Assembly: GCA_022376925.1 (NCBI GenBank)
Contig: JAIOJX010000030.1
Coordinates: forward strand, 172,913,298 to 172,977,297
Source of the DNA: Tragulus kanchil
Taxonomy: Eukaryota; Chordata; Mammalia; Artiodactyla; Tragulidae
Direction: 5' to 3'
Length of the DNA stretch: 64,000 bases
Part shown: positions 35,838 to 46,640 of the stretch, in pieces
How positions within the stretch are numbered: position 1 is the first letter of the stretch
How the letters are laid out: every line of letters starts with the position of its first letter
Made by a program: the position numbers and the translations under genes
The notes under the pieces: model-generated
Databases searched by the model: none
Told to the model about the DNA's origin: nothing
The model's input: the letters and a program-made list of their open reading frames with translations, nothing else

Positions 35838-36168
35838 TTGTTTTTTTTTTTAAAGATTTATTTATTCATTTTGGGTGGGGGTCGGGTTGGGGAGAGAGGA
35901 GAGCGGGTGGGCCACTTCTATTGGTCTTTCATTTCTCTATGTTCATCCGTCTTTGTTCTGTGGCTCCCGTGGGCCTCCCATCGTGGTGGCGTCTGTCGTT
36001 GCAGAGCGCCGGCTCTGGGCACATGCGCTCCAGAGCTCCGGCTTGGTAATTGGACACATCGGTCCAGCCGCTCCGCGGAACATGGGATCTTCCCAGGCCA
36101 GGGATCGAACTGGCGCCCCTTGCACTGCAAGGCGGTGTCCTTACCCACTAGACCACCAGGGGAAGCCC
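35838..36168 (-). mobile_element. CHR-type SINE, young copy with 13-bp target duplication
   Basis: Minus-strand full-length copy, very close to the one at 15463-15794. Target duplication GTGAACTGGTATT at 35825-35837 and 36169-36181. It has the T-rich tail, a G/C-rich segment (GGGTGGGGGTCGGGTTGGGG) and the head GACCACCAGGGGAAGCCC. Overlapping 60-116-codon frames in this element are SINE shadows. Confidence 0.95.
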
Positions 36169-36181
36169 GTGAACTGGTATT

Positions 36182-36479
36182 GTTATAGATACTACAGTTA
36201 GTTTGTTCAACAAAAGAAATGAGATTCCTGGTATTTGTATTTCTAGAAGGCAGAGGAAGGAGGAACCAGAAAGAAAATAACTATAAACAAGATGACCATT
36301 GAGGGGGTGAATCCTCTAACAGCAATAAGAAAGGGTAAATGTAACAGAGAGTGACTGGGGGAAGCAGAGCTATCAGATAGGACTTCAGAGTTGAGTTGAA
36401 ATGAGTATGAGAAGGAAGGGAGTTATGTATTTTAAAGGTGCTAACACAATAAATCTTAAAAGTTTTCATTACAAGGAAA
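36182..36479. other. No gene recognised
   Basis: Unique sequence before the L1MA-like end; nothing firm. Confidence 0.5.
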
Positions 36480-36610
36480 AAAAACTATAATTTTGTATGG
36501 TGACAGTAACTACACTTATTGTAACGATTACTTAGCAGTGTATACAAACACTGAATCACGTTATATACGTGAAACTAACCTTATACCTCAATTTTAACTC
36601 AATAAAAAGG
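36480..36610 (+). mobile_element. L1MA-type LINE 3' end
   Basis: TGTATGGTGACAGTAACTAC, ACTTATTGTAACGATTACTT, GTATACAAACACTGAATCAC, GTGAAACTAACCTTATACCT and CTCAATAAAAAGG match the familiar 3' end of old mammalian L1MA elements. Confidence 0.7.
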
Positions 36611-36847
36611 AGCTAGCCATGCAACCAATGCTTTATAGTAAGAACATATTCTAGGCAATGGGAGCAGTATACGCTACAATGGGAAAAGCTTGGCTAGACA
36701 AAAGAAGACAAACAACACAACAGAAATGAGAAAACCAAACTTAACCCTAACCCTCTTTTTGCCTATTACTCTGCCTCTCGCTGAATTCCTTCTGCATTGA
36801 GGTATGAAGAACCTGAGCCTCAGTGGGTCCAGACATTGGGTGAGTGC

Positions 36848-37062
36848 TGGATTAAGTCCCAGCTGCATGGGTTCGAGTCCCAGACAGGGCTTTGGCCAGG
36901 ATTGAGTCCTGACTACCCCAAGCAGGGTTTTGGCTGGGGTTAAGCCTTAGCCACATGGGTTCGAGTTCCAAACCAGGTTTTGGCTAGGTTCAAGCTCCAC
37001 CCACGTGGGTTCAAGTCTCAAGTAGGATTCGATCAGGTCTGGGCCCTGGGTTGAAGTCTCAA
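36848..37062 (+). repeat. Degenerate ~48-bp minisatellite, about 4-5 units
   Basis: Units share a module like CATGGGTTCGAGTCCCA (GGGTTCGAGT at about 36869 and 36957, GGGTTCAAGT at 37007) and a module like AGGGTTTTGGCTGGGGTTAAG (variants near 36885, 36924, 36975 and 37025). Spacing is near 48-52 bp. It is GC-richer than its surroundings. I do not recognise the family. Confidence 0.6.
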
Positions 37063-37628
37063 ATTGAAGTAAAACCCTTTCAGGCTGGGCTGTTTAGCCT
37101 TTATGAGAAGCAGACAATTACCCACTCCCCTGCCCTAAGTGGCAGGTTAATGGCTGTATTTTTCTTTTTTTCATAAATCACTGACCTACATACCTTTTAT
37201 CATAGATTCACCTTTAAGAATGCTAAATTTCACAACAAAATTTGGTTAAAAATAGAGAATAATATAGTTCCTAGCACACACTACATGCTTCATTTATTAA
37301 AACAGATGATATTATTAGTTTGGAAAATCCATTTCTCCTCACCTGTGAAGGAAAGGATTAAGTGAAATGTTTTCTAAATACCCTGGTAGCTCAGGAAAAA
37401 AAAAAAAAAAGCTCCATCTATTTTAAGAAACAGTTTAACCTACTGAGTCTATTAGTCTCCTCTGGACACAGTTTCCTGAGTATAACATGAAATCCAGACT
37501 TATTTTTATCCAAACTAACATTTGGAAATAATCATAAGAAAATTGCCAATGCTAGAACAGTTCAAATATTACTGTGTGTCCCATAGCCACTGAATTTCTA
37601 TTTTGCATTTCTTTACATGCATAACTAA
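37063..37628. other. No gene recognised
   Basis: Unique sequence with a 15-17 base A run near 37395. Confidence 0.5.
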
Positions 37629-39915
37629 CACACTCACTATAAGAGTTTGAGCTGTGTCTCTTTTCTCTGCTAGTCTAACAAGAGAATGGAGGAAGGGCCC
37701 TTTCTTGTCTTGAAGACTCTGGAATCCCTGGAATCTGTGGTACTACATGGCACAGAGCAGGCAGTCAGGAGGGTCCCTGGTTCTACTGACTGAAGTCACC
37801 CTATGACAGGGCTCATAGTACTTTTATATTAATAAGTTAAAAGCAGTATCAGCTGTTAGAGTAGATGTACCCAAATTCTCAGTGATTACTAGTTTTACTG
37901 GCAAGGTCTGGAACAGTGGTGCTTCTTTGAGGTCAGCCAAGATGGGGACACAATTAGATGTCACAGCAGAGCCTCCCACACCAGTCACCCCACTGGAGCA
38001 CTGCGCCCAGGCCCTGCCAATAAAACTGTTTTAACAGTTTGGTTTAGCCCGCAAAGACTATTCAGTTCACTTTTCATCCCACCTTATACGCCTCTCCCCA
38101 CTAGAAAGCAGGGGAAGGAAAGAGACTGAACTGGCATTTGAAAGGGTTTTACTTCTCTCCTTTCTAAGTCATCCTTTAGTGTGACCAATATCAGTGATTA
38201 CTTTGTGCTTTTAAACCAGAGAGTAAACAAATATGTAATTTATGCTTTTGCTTAGTTGTGAGGACCAAGATGCACAGAGAGAGAGAGAGAGAGAGAGAAC
38301 TTGCTAAAGTGTTTAGAGAACTTCTCAAAACATTCAACATTCCAAACAGAGAACAATTATGCTGGAAGACTAATATTTATTGTCACATAGTGCTGGGTAA
38401 ATTTGGAATTACAACCTCAACTCCTTGATTTACATCAGTAAAGGGATATCTTCAAGAACCTTTTTTTCACATCAAAACCTTAATTTGTCAAAGCAAACAA
38501 TATACTTCTTCATTCAAATGCTTATTACATTTTTTAGACTATTCCTAAACTGTATGTTCTGTCTTATTAAAAGACAGCTATAGGCATGTTGCCATTCAAG
38601 ACAGGAGATTTTGAAAAATTTAGTATGCTAATATGTTATCTCAGTGTGCTGAATGATCACCAAGAACTGGAAATAGTGGGTGTTCTGCCTCTGTGATTCA
38701 AACTAGAGCTCAGGGAATCTTTGGTGAAATCAACATATCAAAGAACACTGGGGTTTGGAAATGGTAAAGCTATTACAGAAGAATCACACTCACTATAAGA
38801 GTTTGAGCTGTGTCTCTTTTCTCTGCTAGTCTAACAAGAGAATGGAGGAAGGGCCCTTTCTTGTCTTGAAGACTCTGGAATCCCTGGAATCTGTGGTACT
38901 ACATGGCACAGAGCAGGCAGTCAGGAGGGTCCCTGGTTCTACTGACTGAAGTCACCCTATGACAGGGCTCATAGTACTTTTATATTAATAAGTTAAAAGC
39001 AGTATCAGCTGTTAGAGTAGATGTACCCAAATTCTCAGTGATTACTAGTTTTACTGGCAAGGTCTGGAACAGTGGTGCTTCTTTGAGGTCAGCCAAGATG
39101 GGGACACAATTAGATGTCACAGCAGAGCCTCCCACACCAGTCACCCCACTGGAGCACTGCGCCTCCAGGCCCTGCCAATAAAACTGTTTTTAACAGTTTG
39201 GTTTAGCCCGCAAAGACTATTCAGTTCACTTTTCATCCCACCTTATACGCCTCTCCCCACTAGAAAGCAGGGGAAGGAAAGAGACTGAACTGGCATTTGA
39301 AAGGGTTTTACTTCTCTCCTTTCTAAGTCATCCTTTAGTGTGACCAATATCAGTGATTACTTTGTGCTTTTAAACCAGAGAGTAAACAAATATGTAATTT
39401 ATGCTTTTGCTTAGTTGTGAGGACCAAGATGCACAGAGAGAGAGAGAGTGAGAGAGAGAGAACTTGCTAAAGTGTTTAGAGAACTTCTCAAAACATTCAA
39501 CATTCCAAACAGAGAACAATTATGCTGGAAGACTAATATTTATTGTCACATAGTGCTGGGTAAATTTGGAATTACAACCTCAACTCCTTGATTTACATCA
39601 GTAAAGGGATATCTTCAAGAACCTTTTTTTCACATCAAAACCTTAATTTGTCAAAGCAAACAATATACTTCTTCATTCAAATGCTTATTACATTTTTTAG
39701 ACTATTCCTAAACTGTATGTTCTGTCTTATTAAAAGACAGCTATAGGCATGTTGCCATTCAAGACAGGAGATTTTGAAAAATTTAGTATGCTAATATGTT
39801 ATCTCAGTGTGCTGAATGATCACCAAGAACTGGAAATAGTGGGTGTTCTGCCTCTGTGATTCAAACTAGAGCTCAGGGAATCTTTGGTGAAATCAACATA
39901 TCAAAGAACACTGGG
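37629..39915. repeat. Direct duplication 11 (offset about 1,156 bp); no gene inside
   Basis: Positions 37629-38755 recur at 38785-39915. Small differences: GCGCCCAGG against GCGCCTCCAGG, CTGTTTTAAC against CTGTTTTTAAC, and the GA repeat length. The bridge 38756-38784 is unique. No gene or clear repeat seen, apart from a possible short L2-like tail near 37680-37770. Confidence 0.95.
38275..38299 (+). repeat. (GA)n microsatellite
   Basis: Uninterrupted GA run. The duplicate at about 39434-39462 is longer and has a GTGA interruption, so the two copies are not exactly the same here. Confidence 0.9.
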
Positions 39916-40590
39916 GTGGTTTAAACATGGAAAAACTGGTACAGGTAATGCAGTTTAGAATCAAATCACTGAAGTATTGAAGATTCAGCAGAGTTAATGA
40001 ATATTATTCTGCAGTCTTCATAAATGAGCCAACAAATGCAGCAAAATCCTGAACTGCAGCCTTGAAATAAAGAGCTTAATGCAATTCAGTGCTTACTGGT
40101 TGCCTAGAAACTAACTGAGAAGGGGGCTGGGGATGGAGAAGTACAAAACATAAAGGGTTCATAGGTTTAATGAGGAAATTATTAACTCTGAACTGCGTGG
40201 CGAAGTGAAACGTATGTTCTCCAGTGTTCTCCTCTCCTCTCTCCTCCCCTCTTCATGTGTTAGAGGGCAAGCCTAGAAGGCGGGCAGAAGAGGCTGCTAT
40301 ATAGTGACAGAGCAGTGGTTAGGGCTTCAGGCAGTCTTTGATAGCAAACACTCTCATCCTCAAACATGTTGTAACGAGAGACCATTCCCCTTCCTGACAA
40401 ATGGCATTTGAGGGTAAAACCTGCTTATCTAATTTTCCTAAAATGTCTTTCTAGAAATACATCACTTAGGACTCAGTTATTACGTGAAAAATGTCGCAAT
40501 TTAATTAGATTACTAAGGACGTTAAACATTTTTAAAAAGGACCCATAGCGGGTGGGAGGAGAGACTTGGAAGGCAGTTGAATAGCTTTTG
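39916..40590. other. No gene recognised
   Basis: Unique sequence with a CTCTCCTCCCCTC-rich patch near 40230. Confidence 0.5.
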
Positions 40591-40650
40591 TACTAAGAAA
40601 ACTGAACCGGTTGTGAAGTGGGGCGTGGGACTTCATTCAAAAGTCTTTTG

Positions 40651-40987
40651 GGGGGGGGGGGTTCCCTGGTGGTCCAGTGGGTAAGGACATCACCTTGCAG
40701 TGCAAGGGGCGCCGGTTCAATCCCAGGCCTAGGAAGATCCCATGTGCTGCAGAGCGGCTGGACTGATGTGTCCAATTACTGAGCCAGAGCTCTGGAGTGC
40801 ACGCGCCCAGAGCCAGTGCTCTGTGACAACGGAGGCCACTGCGATGGGAGGCCCGCAGGAGCCAAAGAACAAAGATGGATGAAAATAGACAAATGAAAGA
40901 CCAATAGAAGTGGCCCGCCCACTCCCCTCCCTCCCCAACCCAACTCCTGCCCAAAATAAATAAATAAATGAATCTTTAAAAAAAAAA
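40651..40987 (+). mobile_element. CHR-type SINE
   Basis: Head GGTTCCCTGGTGGTCCAGTG after a G run, B-box-like GGTTCAATCCC, body with CAGAGCTCTGGAGTGCACGC, a C-rich segment and (AAAT)n/A tail. Flanked by AAAGTCTTT on both sides. Copy at 41787-42112. Confidence 0.92.
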
Positions 40988-41575
40988 GTCTTTGAAAGAG
41001 GAAAGACTAATTTTTAATTGAAAACTACAATATATTAAGGAGACATTGATATCACACATGTCAGAATTTCTTCTGTTAGTTCAACTTCTTGTCTTTATTT
41101 AGATATAAAAACTGAGAAGGTGATGCCCAGGTAACAATTAAAGAGACATTATTTTAGCATTTCCTCTAAAACCATTAAGTAAAGAGCCCTCTCACTTTTA
41201 GCATAGTGCATACACAGGAGATACCATTCTTCCACATCTTAGCTTGAAAGAGTTGCTCAGAGAGGACAAATTTTACTCTAATTATTTTTGACAGGAATTA
41301 GGTCAGATTAATTAGTTTAAAATTCAGCTGAACAACAGCGTCTTTGCTAATTACTTCAGGGTGTACACATAATTCATTTACAACAGGGTTAAAAAGGAAA
41401 ATACTAAGGGATAATGGAAACCCTGACCCCTTTGGTGGACACTTCATAATAAAAGGTCTCCTTGTGACCTCAAAGGGCAGACAAACAGCACAGAGTATCT
41501 GGAGCATTTAATTCAGTATGGGGACAAATGTTTCTTTATAGAAATATACACATTTATACATTTGTATGTTTTAAA
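40988..41575. other. No gene recognised
   Basis: Unique DNA, repeated at 42113-42700. The minus frame 41298-41507 has no support. Confidence 0.5.
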
Positions 41576-41705
41576 GATCAAACCAGTCTATCCTAAAGGA
41601 AATCGACCCTGAATATTCATTGGAAGGATTGATGCTGAAGCTGGAGCTCCAGTAATTTGGCCACCTGATGCGAACAGCTGACTTGCTGGAGAAGACCCTG
41701 ATGCT
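41576..41705 (+). mobile_element. BovB 3' fragment, cut at duplication junction
   Basis: GATCAAACCAGTCTATCCTA ... GAAGACCCTGATGCTGAGAA is the BovB 3' end, cut off at the junction; see 42702-43001 for the complete copy. Confidence 0.85.
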
Positions 41706-41786
41706 GAGAAAACTGGACTTTTTTTTACTAAGAAAACTGAACCGGTTGTGAAGTGGGGCGTGGGACTTCATTCAAAAGTCTTTTGG

Positions 41787-42112
41787 GGGTTCCCTGGTGG
41801 TCCAGTGGGTAAGGACATCACCTTGCAGTGCAAGGGGCGCCGGTTCAATCCCAGGCCTAGGAAGATCCCATGTGCTGCAGAGCGGCTGGACTGATGTGTC
41901 CAATTACTGAGCCAGAGCTCTGGAGTGCACGCGCCCAGAGCCAGTGCTCTGTGACAACGGAGGCCACTGCGATGGGAGGCCCGCAGGAGCCAAAGAACAA
42001 AGATGGATGAAAATAGACAAATGAAAGACCAATAGAAGTGGCCCGCCTGCTCCCCTCCCTTCCCACCCCACCCCCCCAAAATAAATAAATAAATGAATCT
42101 TTAAAAAAAAAA
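41787..42112 (+). mobile_element. CHR-type SINE, duplicated copy
   Basis: Same insertion as 40651-40987; differs in the G run and C-rich tail. Confidence 0.92.
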
Positions 42113-42701
42113 GTCTTTGAAAGAGGAAAGACTAATTTTTAATTGAAAACTACAATATATTAAGGAGACATTGATATCACACATGTCAGAATTTCTTCTG
42201 TTAGTTCAACTTCTTGTCTTTATTTAGATATAAAAACTGAGAAGGTGATGCCCAGGTAACAATTAAAGAGACATTATTTTAGCATTTCCTCTAAAACCAT
42301 TAAGTAAAGAGCCCTCTCACTTTTAGCATAGTGCATACACAGGAGATACCATTCTTCCACATCTTAGCTTGAAAGAGTTGCTCAGAGAGGACAAATTTTA
42401 CTCTAATTATTTTTGACAGGAATTAGGTCAGATTAATTAGTTTAAAATTCAGCTGAACAACAGCGTCTTTGCTAATTACTTCAGGGTGTACACATAATTC
42501 ATTTACAACAGGGTTAAAAAGGAAAATACTAAGGGATAATGGAAACCCTGACCCCTTTGGTGGACACTTCATAATAAAAGGTCTCCTTGTGACCTCAAAG
42601 GGCAGACAAACAGCACAGAGTATCTGGAGCATTTAATTCAGTATGGGGACAAATGTTTCTTTATAGAAATATACACATTTATACATTTGTATGTTTTAAA
42701 G

Positions 42702-43001
42702 ATCAAACCAGTCTATCCTAAAGGAAATCGACCCTGAATATTCATTGGAAGGATTGATGCTGAAGCTGGAGCTCCAGTAATTTGGCCACCTGATGCGAAC
42801 AGCTGACTTGCTGGAGAAGACCCTGATGCTGGGAAAAATGGAAGGCAAAAGAAGAAAGAGGCAGCAGGATGAGAGTGGGACAGCATTACCAACTCAATGG
42901 ACAAGAATTTGAGCAAACTCCATGACACAGTGAAGGACAGAGAAGCCTGGCGTGCTGCAGTTCGTGGGGTCAGATATGACTTAATGACTGAGAAACAATC
43001 C
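42702..43001 (+). mobile_element. BovB LINE 3' end, 300 bp, with target duplication
   Basis: Heavily 5'-truncated BovB: AATATTCATTGGAAGGATTG, TTGGCCACCTGATGCGAACA, GAAGGACAGAGAAGCCTGGC-type sequence and TGACTGAGAAACAATC. Direct repeats GTTTTAAAG at 42693-42701 and 43002-43010 look like its target duplication. Confidence 0.88.
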
Positions 43002-43020
43002 GTTTTAAAGAAACCATATT

Positions 43021-43330
43021 GGGCTTCTCCGGTGGTCCAGTGGGGTAAGGACACCGCCTTGCAGTGAAAGGGGTGCCGGTTTGATCCCTGGCCTGGGAAG
43101 ATCCCACGTGCCACGGTGCGACTGGACTGATGTGTCCAATTACCGAGCCGGAGCTCTGGAGCGCATGTGCCCAGAGCCGGTGCTCTGCAACAACAGAGGC
43201 CACCGCGATGGGAGGCCCACAGGAGCCAAAGAACAAAGATGGATGAAAATAGACAAATGAAAGACCGATAGAAGTGACCCGCCCACACCCCTCCCTCCCA
43301 ACCTGCACCCACCCCCCACCAAAAAAAAGA
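43021..43330 (+). mobile_element. CHR-type SINE with 14-bp target duplication
   Basis: Head GGGCTTCTCCGGTGGTCCAG, B-box-like GGTTTGATCCC, C-rich tail and A-rich end. Target duplication AAAGAAACCATATT at 43007-43020 and 43331-43344. It inserted four bases inside the right target copy of the BovB fragment. Its 3' half is repeated at 44277-44444. Confidence 0.95.
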
Positions 43331-43638
43331 AAAGAAACCATATTTAAAATATTTTTTAAAAGAGACACTTAAAAATAGTTTAGAATATACGTGTTAGAGC
43401 AAGACAAAGATGGTTAAGAACATGAATTTTACAGAAAGATTTTTCCCCACTCAGCCTCTGGCAAGTTTTGGGACTCTGGGCAATGTACATACCTCTTGAA
43501 GGTTCATGCTGTCCTTTGTTAAACTAATAATAGCATTTAGCATCTACTTTATGGCTTGTCAGAATTAATATATGAGATACATAAACCACAACATCTAATA
43601 AATAGTAAGTAATATTTATTAGTTATTATTATTTCTAT

Positions 43639-43848
43639 AGGGCTTCCCTGCTCGCTCAGATAGTTAAGAATCTTGTCTGCAATGTGGGAGACCAAGGTTT
43701 GATCCCTGGATTGAGAGGATCCTCTGGAGAAGGGAATGGCTACCCACTCCAGTATTCTGGCCCAGAGAATTCTATGGATAAAGGAGTCTGATGAGTTACT
43801 ACAGTCTGTGGGATCGCAAGGAGTCGAACACGACTGAGTGATTAACAT
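43639..43848 (+). mobile_element. Bov-tA SINE
   Basis: GGGCTTCCCTGCTCGCTCAG, GGTTTGATCCC, CAGTATTCTGGCCCAG, AACACGACTGAGTGATTAAC. Copy at 44753-44962. Confidence 0.9.
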
Positions 43849-43912
43849 TCAACTCACTCATCATTTCTACAGTAACATGGAAAATTAAATAAATGTTTGC
43901 CTACACACTTTG

Positions 43913-44124
43913 AGTGTGTTAGTCACTTAGACATGTTCAACTTGACTCTTTGCAAACCCACAGACTATAGCCTGCAGGCTCCTCTGTCCATGGAGTTCTC
44001 TAGGCAAGGACACTAGAGTGGTTTTCCATTCCCTTTTCCAGAGGATTGCACCTACCCAAGGATTCAACCTGTGTCTCCTGCATTGCAGGTAGATTATTTA
44101 CCATCAGAGCCACAAGGAAAGCCC
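43913..44124 (-). mobile_element. Bov-tA SINE, inverted relative to its neighbour
   Basis: GAGTGTGTTAGTCACTTAGA, GGCTCCTCTGTCCATGGAGT, CTCCTGCATTGCAGGTAG and head GAGCCACAAGGAAAGCCC at the right. Lies 64 bp from the plus-strand copy. Copy at 45027-45238. Confidence 0.9.
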
Positions 44125-44752
44125 CCTACATACTTTTAAGCTTGCCCTAAAGTTACCTTTAAAATGAATTATATCTTTTGGCTGGACTGCATTAAAAAAA
44201 GCCCTTAAATACAGGTTCAAATTTCTACAGGAAAGATGCAGATTAAATATCCACTGATATGAAACTAAAGTTAAAAGCGCATGTGCCCAGAGCCGGTGCT
44301 CTGCAACAACAGAGGCCACGCGATGGGAGGCCCACAGGAGCCAAAGAACAAAGATGGATGAAAATAGACAAATGAAAGACCGATAGAAGTGACCCGCCCC
44401 CACCCCCCCCCCCAACCTGCACCCACCCCCCACCAAAAAAAAGAAAAGAAACCATATTTAAAATATTTTTTAAAAGAGACACTTAAAAATAGTTTAGAAT
44501 ATACGTGTTAGAGCAAGACAAAGATGGTTAAGAACATGAATTTTACAGAAAGATTTTTCCCCACTCAGCCTCTGGCAAGTTTTGGGACTCTGGGCAATGT
44601 ACATACCTCTTGAAGGTTCATGCTGTCCTTTGTTAAACTAATAATAGCATTTAGCATCTACTTTATGGCTTGTCAGAATTAATATATGAGATACATAAAC
44701 CACAACATCTAATAAATAGTAAGTAATATTTATTAGTTATTATTATTTCTAT

Positions 44753-44962
44753 AGGGCTTCCCTGCTCGCTCAGATAGTTAAGAATCTTGTCTGCAATGTG
44801 GGAGACCAAGGTTTGATCCCTGGATTGAGAGGATCCTCTGGAGAAGGGAATGGCTACCCACTCCAGTATTCTGGCCCAGAGAATTCTATGGATAAAGGAG
44901 TCTGATGAGTTACTACAGTCTGTGGGATCGCAAGGAGTCGAACACGACTGAGTGATTAACAT
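44753..44962 (+). mobile_element. Bov-tA SINE, duplicated copy
   Basis: Same element as 43639-43848. Confidence 0.9.
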
Positions 44963-45026
44963 TCAACTCACTCATCATTTCTACAGTAACATGGAAAATT
45001 AAATAAATGTTTGCCTACACACTTTG

Positions 45027-45238
45027 AGTGTGTTAGTCACTTAGACATGTTCAACTTGACTCTTTGCAAACCCACAGACTATAGCCTGCAGGCTCCTCTG
45101 TCCATGGAGTTCTCTAGGCAAGGACACTAGAGTGGTTTTCCATTCCCTTTTCCAGAGGATTGCACCTACCCAAGGATTCAACCTGTGTCTCCTGCATTGC
45201 AGGTAGATTATTTACCATCAGAGCCACAAGGAAAGCCC
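45027..45238 (-). mobile_element. Bov-tA SINE, duplicated copy
   Basis: Same element as 43913-44124. Confidence 0.9.
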
Positions 45239-45394
45239 CCTACATACTTTTAAGCTTGCCCTAAAGTTACCTTTAAAATGAATTATATCTTTTGGCTGGA
45301 CTGCATTAAAAAAAAAAGCCCTTAAATACAGGTTCAAATTTCTACAGGGAAAGATGCAGATTAAATATCCACTGATATGAAACTAAAGTTAAAA

Positions 45395-46354
45395 GCATCC
45401 AGAGGCACTCAGGCTGATAGGAAAGCAATGTGTATTACTTGTTCAGAGTCCTACTCAGGTCTCAGGAAGCATTTCTAAACCTCTCATTTGTCAATGAAAC
45501 CCAGATGAAGAGTTTTTAATATGAAATCTTCAAAAATTTAAATGCTTGCTCACAGGTTTTTAAATAATCGTATGAGACCATCTTGTTCTCACATCAGTTT
45601 CTATTAACTAAAGAATTCTAGAATAAATTATGGATTTCAGGAGTCATAATCCAGCACTTAGATACACATAAACTGAAGACTCATCTTGTTGACAAAACAA
45701 ATTAGTTACAGAGGATCACTTTGATTTCTTTTCCAACACTAGAATATGTTTAGAGCTTAAAAATTAAATGGAGTAGAAGCCATTACAATTGACGACATTG
45801 AAGGAAATAGTAGAAATATCTTCGAAATGTTGATCCAACTTGAAAATGCAACTTGAAACACCATCTCCATCAGCACCATCTATTTTGTTGCCTAACATTA
45901 CGTAAACGATTGTCACCACTTTAATCTACACATTTTGAAAAATAACTGCATACTGATGAAAATCCATGCCTTGCTAGGTATGTGAGGCATAAGTCTGGAT
46001 TGTACTGATCATATCTGGCCAAGAAGATGCTTTCTTATTCTCTATAAAGGAATTGTGTGTCTGAATTCTATCATTCACATGGAATGTCAATAGAAACCTT
46101 TGACTATTTTAGTGCAAAAATCAGCTATTCAAGTGAAAAAAGGAAGTAAGTATGCTTAAAGTAGGATAAGGGAAAAAATTCAACTGTCTTGAATCGTCAA
46201 ATGGCTGACTCTAATAATCATCAGATACTGGCTATTCCTGGTCTTGTCTCTCCTCTTTACTGCAGTAACAAAAGCTCATGAGACACTGAGTCTGAGAAAA
46301 GCACAGATTCTCACAGATCCTCATAGATGCCCTCGTTTCTCCTCATTGAGGACC
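45395..46354. other. No gene recognised
   Basis: AT-rich unique DNA leading up to the mitochondrial insertion; nothing recognised. Confidence 0.5.
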
Positions 46355-46562
46355 TAGCTAAGTTGACTGGATGTGAATAAAATACACAGAAGCAAAATAA
46401 TTAAAATGACAACAGGTACCCTATTATCTTTGTCGGGGAAATAAAGGAGGCAAATAGATTTTGGTTCATTTTGATTTTGTTTCTCAGGGCAGAAATAAAT
46501 GGTAGCCTGTTTTTGGTAAGAGGCAGCTTTCCAGAGCAAGCAGGCTCACACACAGGAAAGCT
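46355..46562 (-). pseudogene. ATP6: NUMT: second partial ATP8 end / ATP6 start
   Basis: Minus-strand ATG at about 46466 opens MNQNLFASFISP-like ATP6 coding before a frameshift, and the preceding ETKS/EKQNQ-like stretch is the ATP8 tail that overlaps it. It aligns to 53580-53775 but is clearly diverged from it, so it is a real second copy and not one of the ~1-kb assembly duplications. Confidence 0.75.
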
Positions 46563-46640
46563 AATCTTTTCGCTAAGAAGAAAATGTAAGCTTCTTTTTC
46601 TTCACAGTCTACTGTTTTTGTTAAATTATATTACACTACA
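46563..46640 (-). pseudogene. NUMT: tRNA-His remnant
   Basis: The reverse complement (GTAGTGTAATATAATTTAAC, AGTAGACTGTGAAG, TCTTCTTAGCGAAAAG) follows the shape and anticodon arm of mammalian mitochondrial tRNA-His, directly after ND4 as in mtDNA. Confidence 0.65.

Larger units (their letters stand above)
40591..42833. repeat. Direct duplication 12 (offset 1,136, then 1,125 bp)
   Basis: Positions 40591 to about 41705 recur at 41727 to about 42833. The G run before the SINE head is about 12 long in copy A and 5 in copy B, and the tail TCCCCAACCCAACTCCTGCC in copy A differs from copy B. Copy A breaks off inside a BovB fragment (GAGAAAACTGGAC), which copy B carries on correctly. Confidence 0.94.
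43161..45394. repeat. Direct duplication 13 (offset about 1,115 bp)
   Basis: Positions 43161-44276 recur at 44277-45394, abutting directly. Copy B starts in the middle of a CHR SINE (GCGCATGTGCCCAGAG) with no head, which no insertion process explains. Differences: CACGCGATGG against CACCGCGATGG, and C-run length. Confidence 0.95.

Noticed and set aside
35838..36201. Several overlapping 60-120-codon frames on both strands (also at 15383-15823, 43140-43368, 49523-49949)
   Set aside because: They are shadows of CHR-type SINEs, whose GC-rich body has few stops in many frames.
36738..36752. TTAACCCTAACCCTC as an interstitial telomere repeat
   Set aside because: Only two units; expected by chance in a window of this size.
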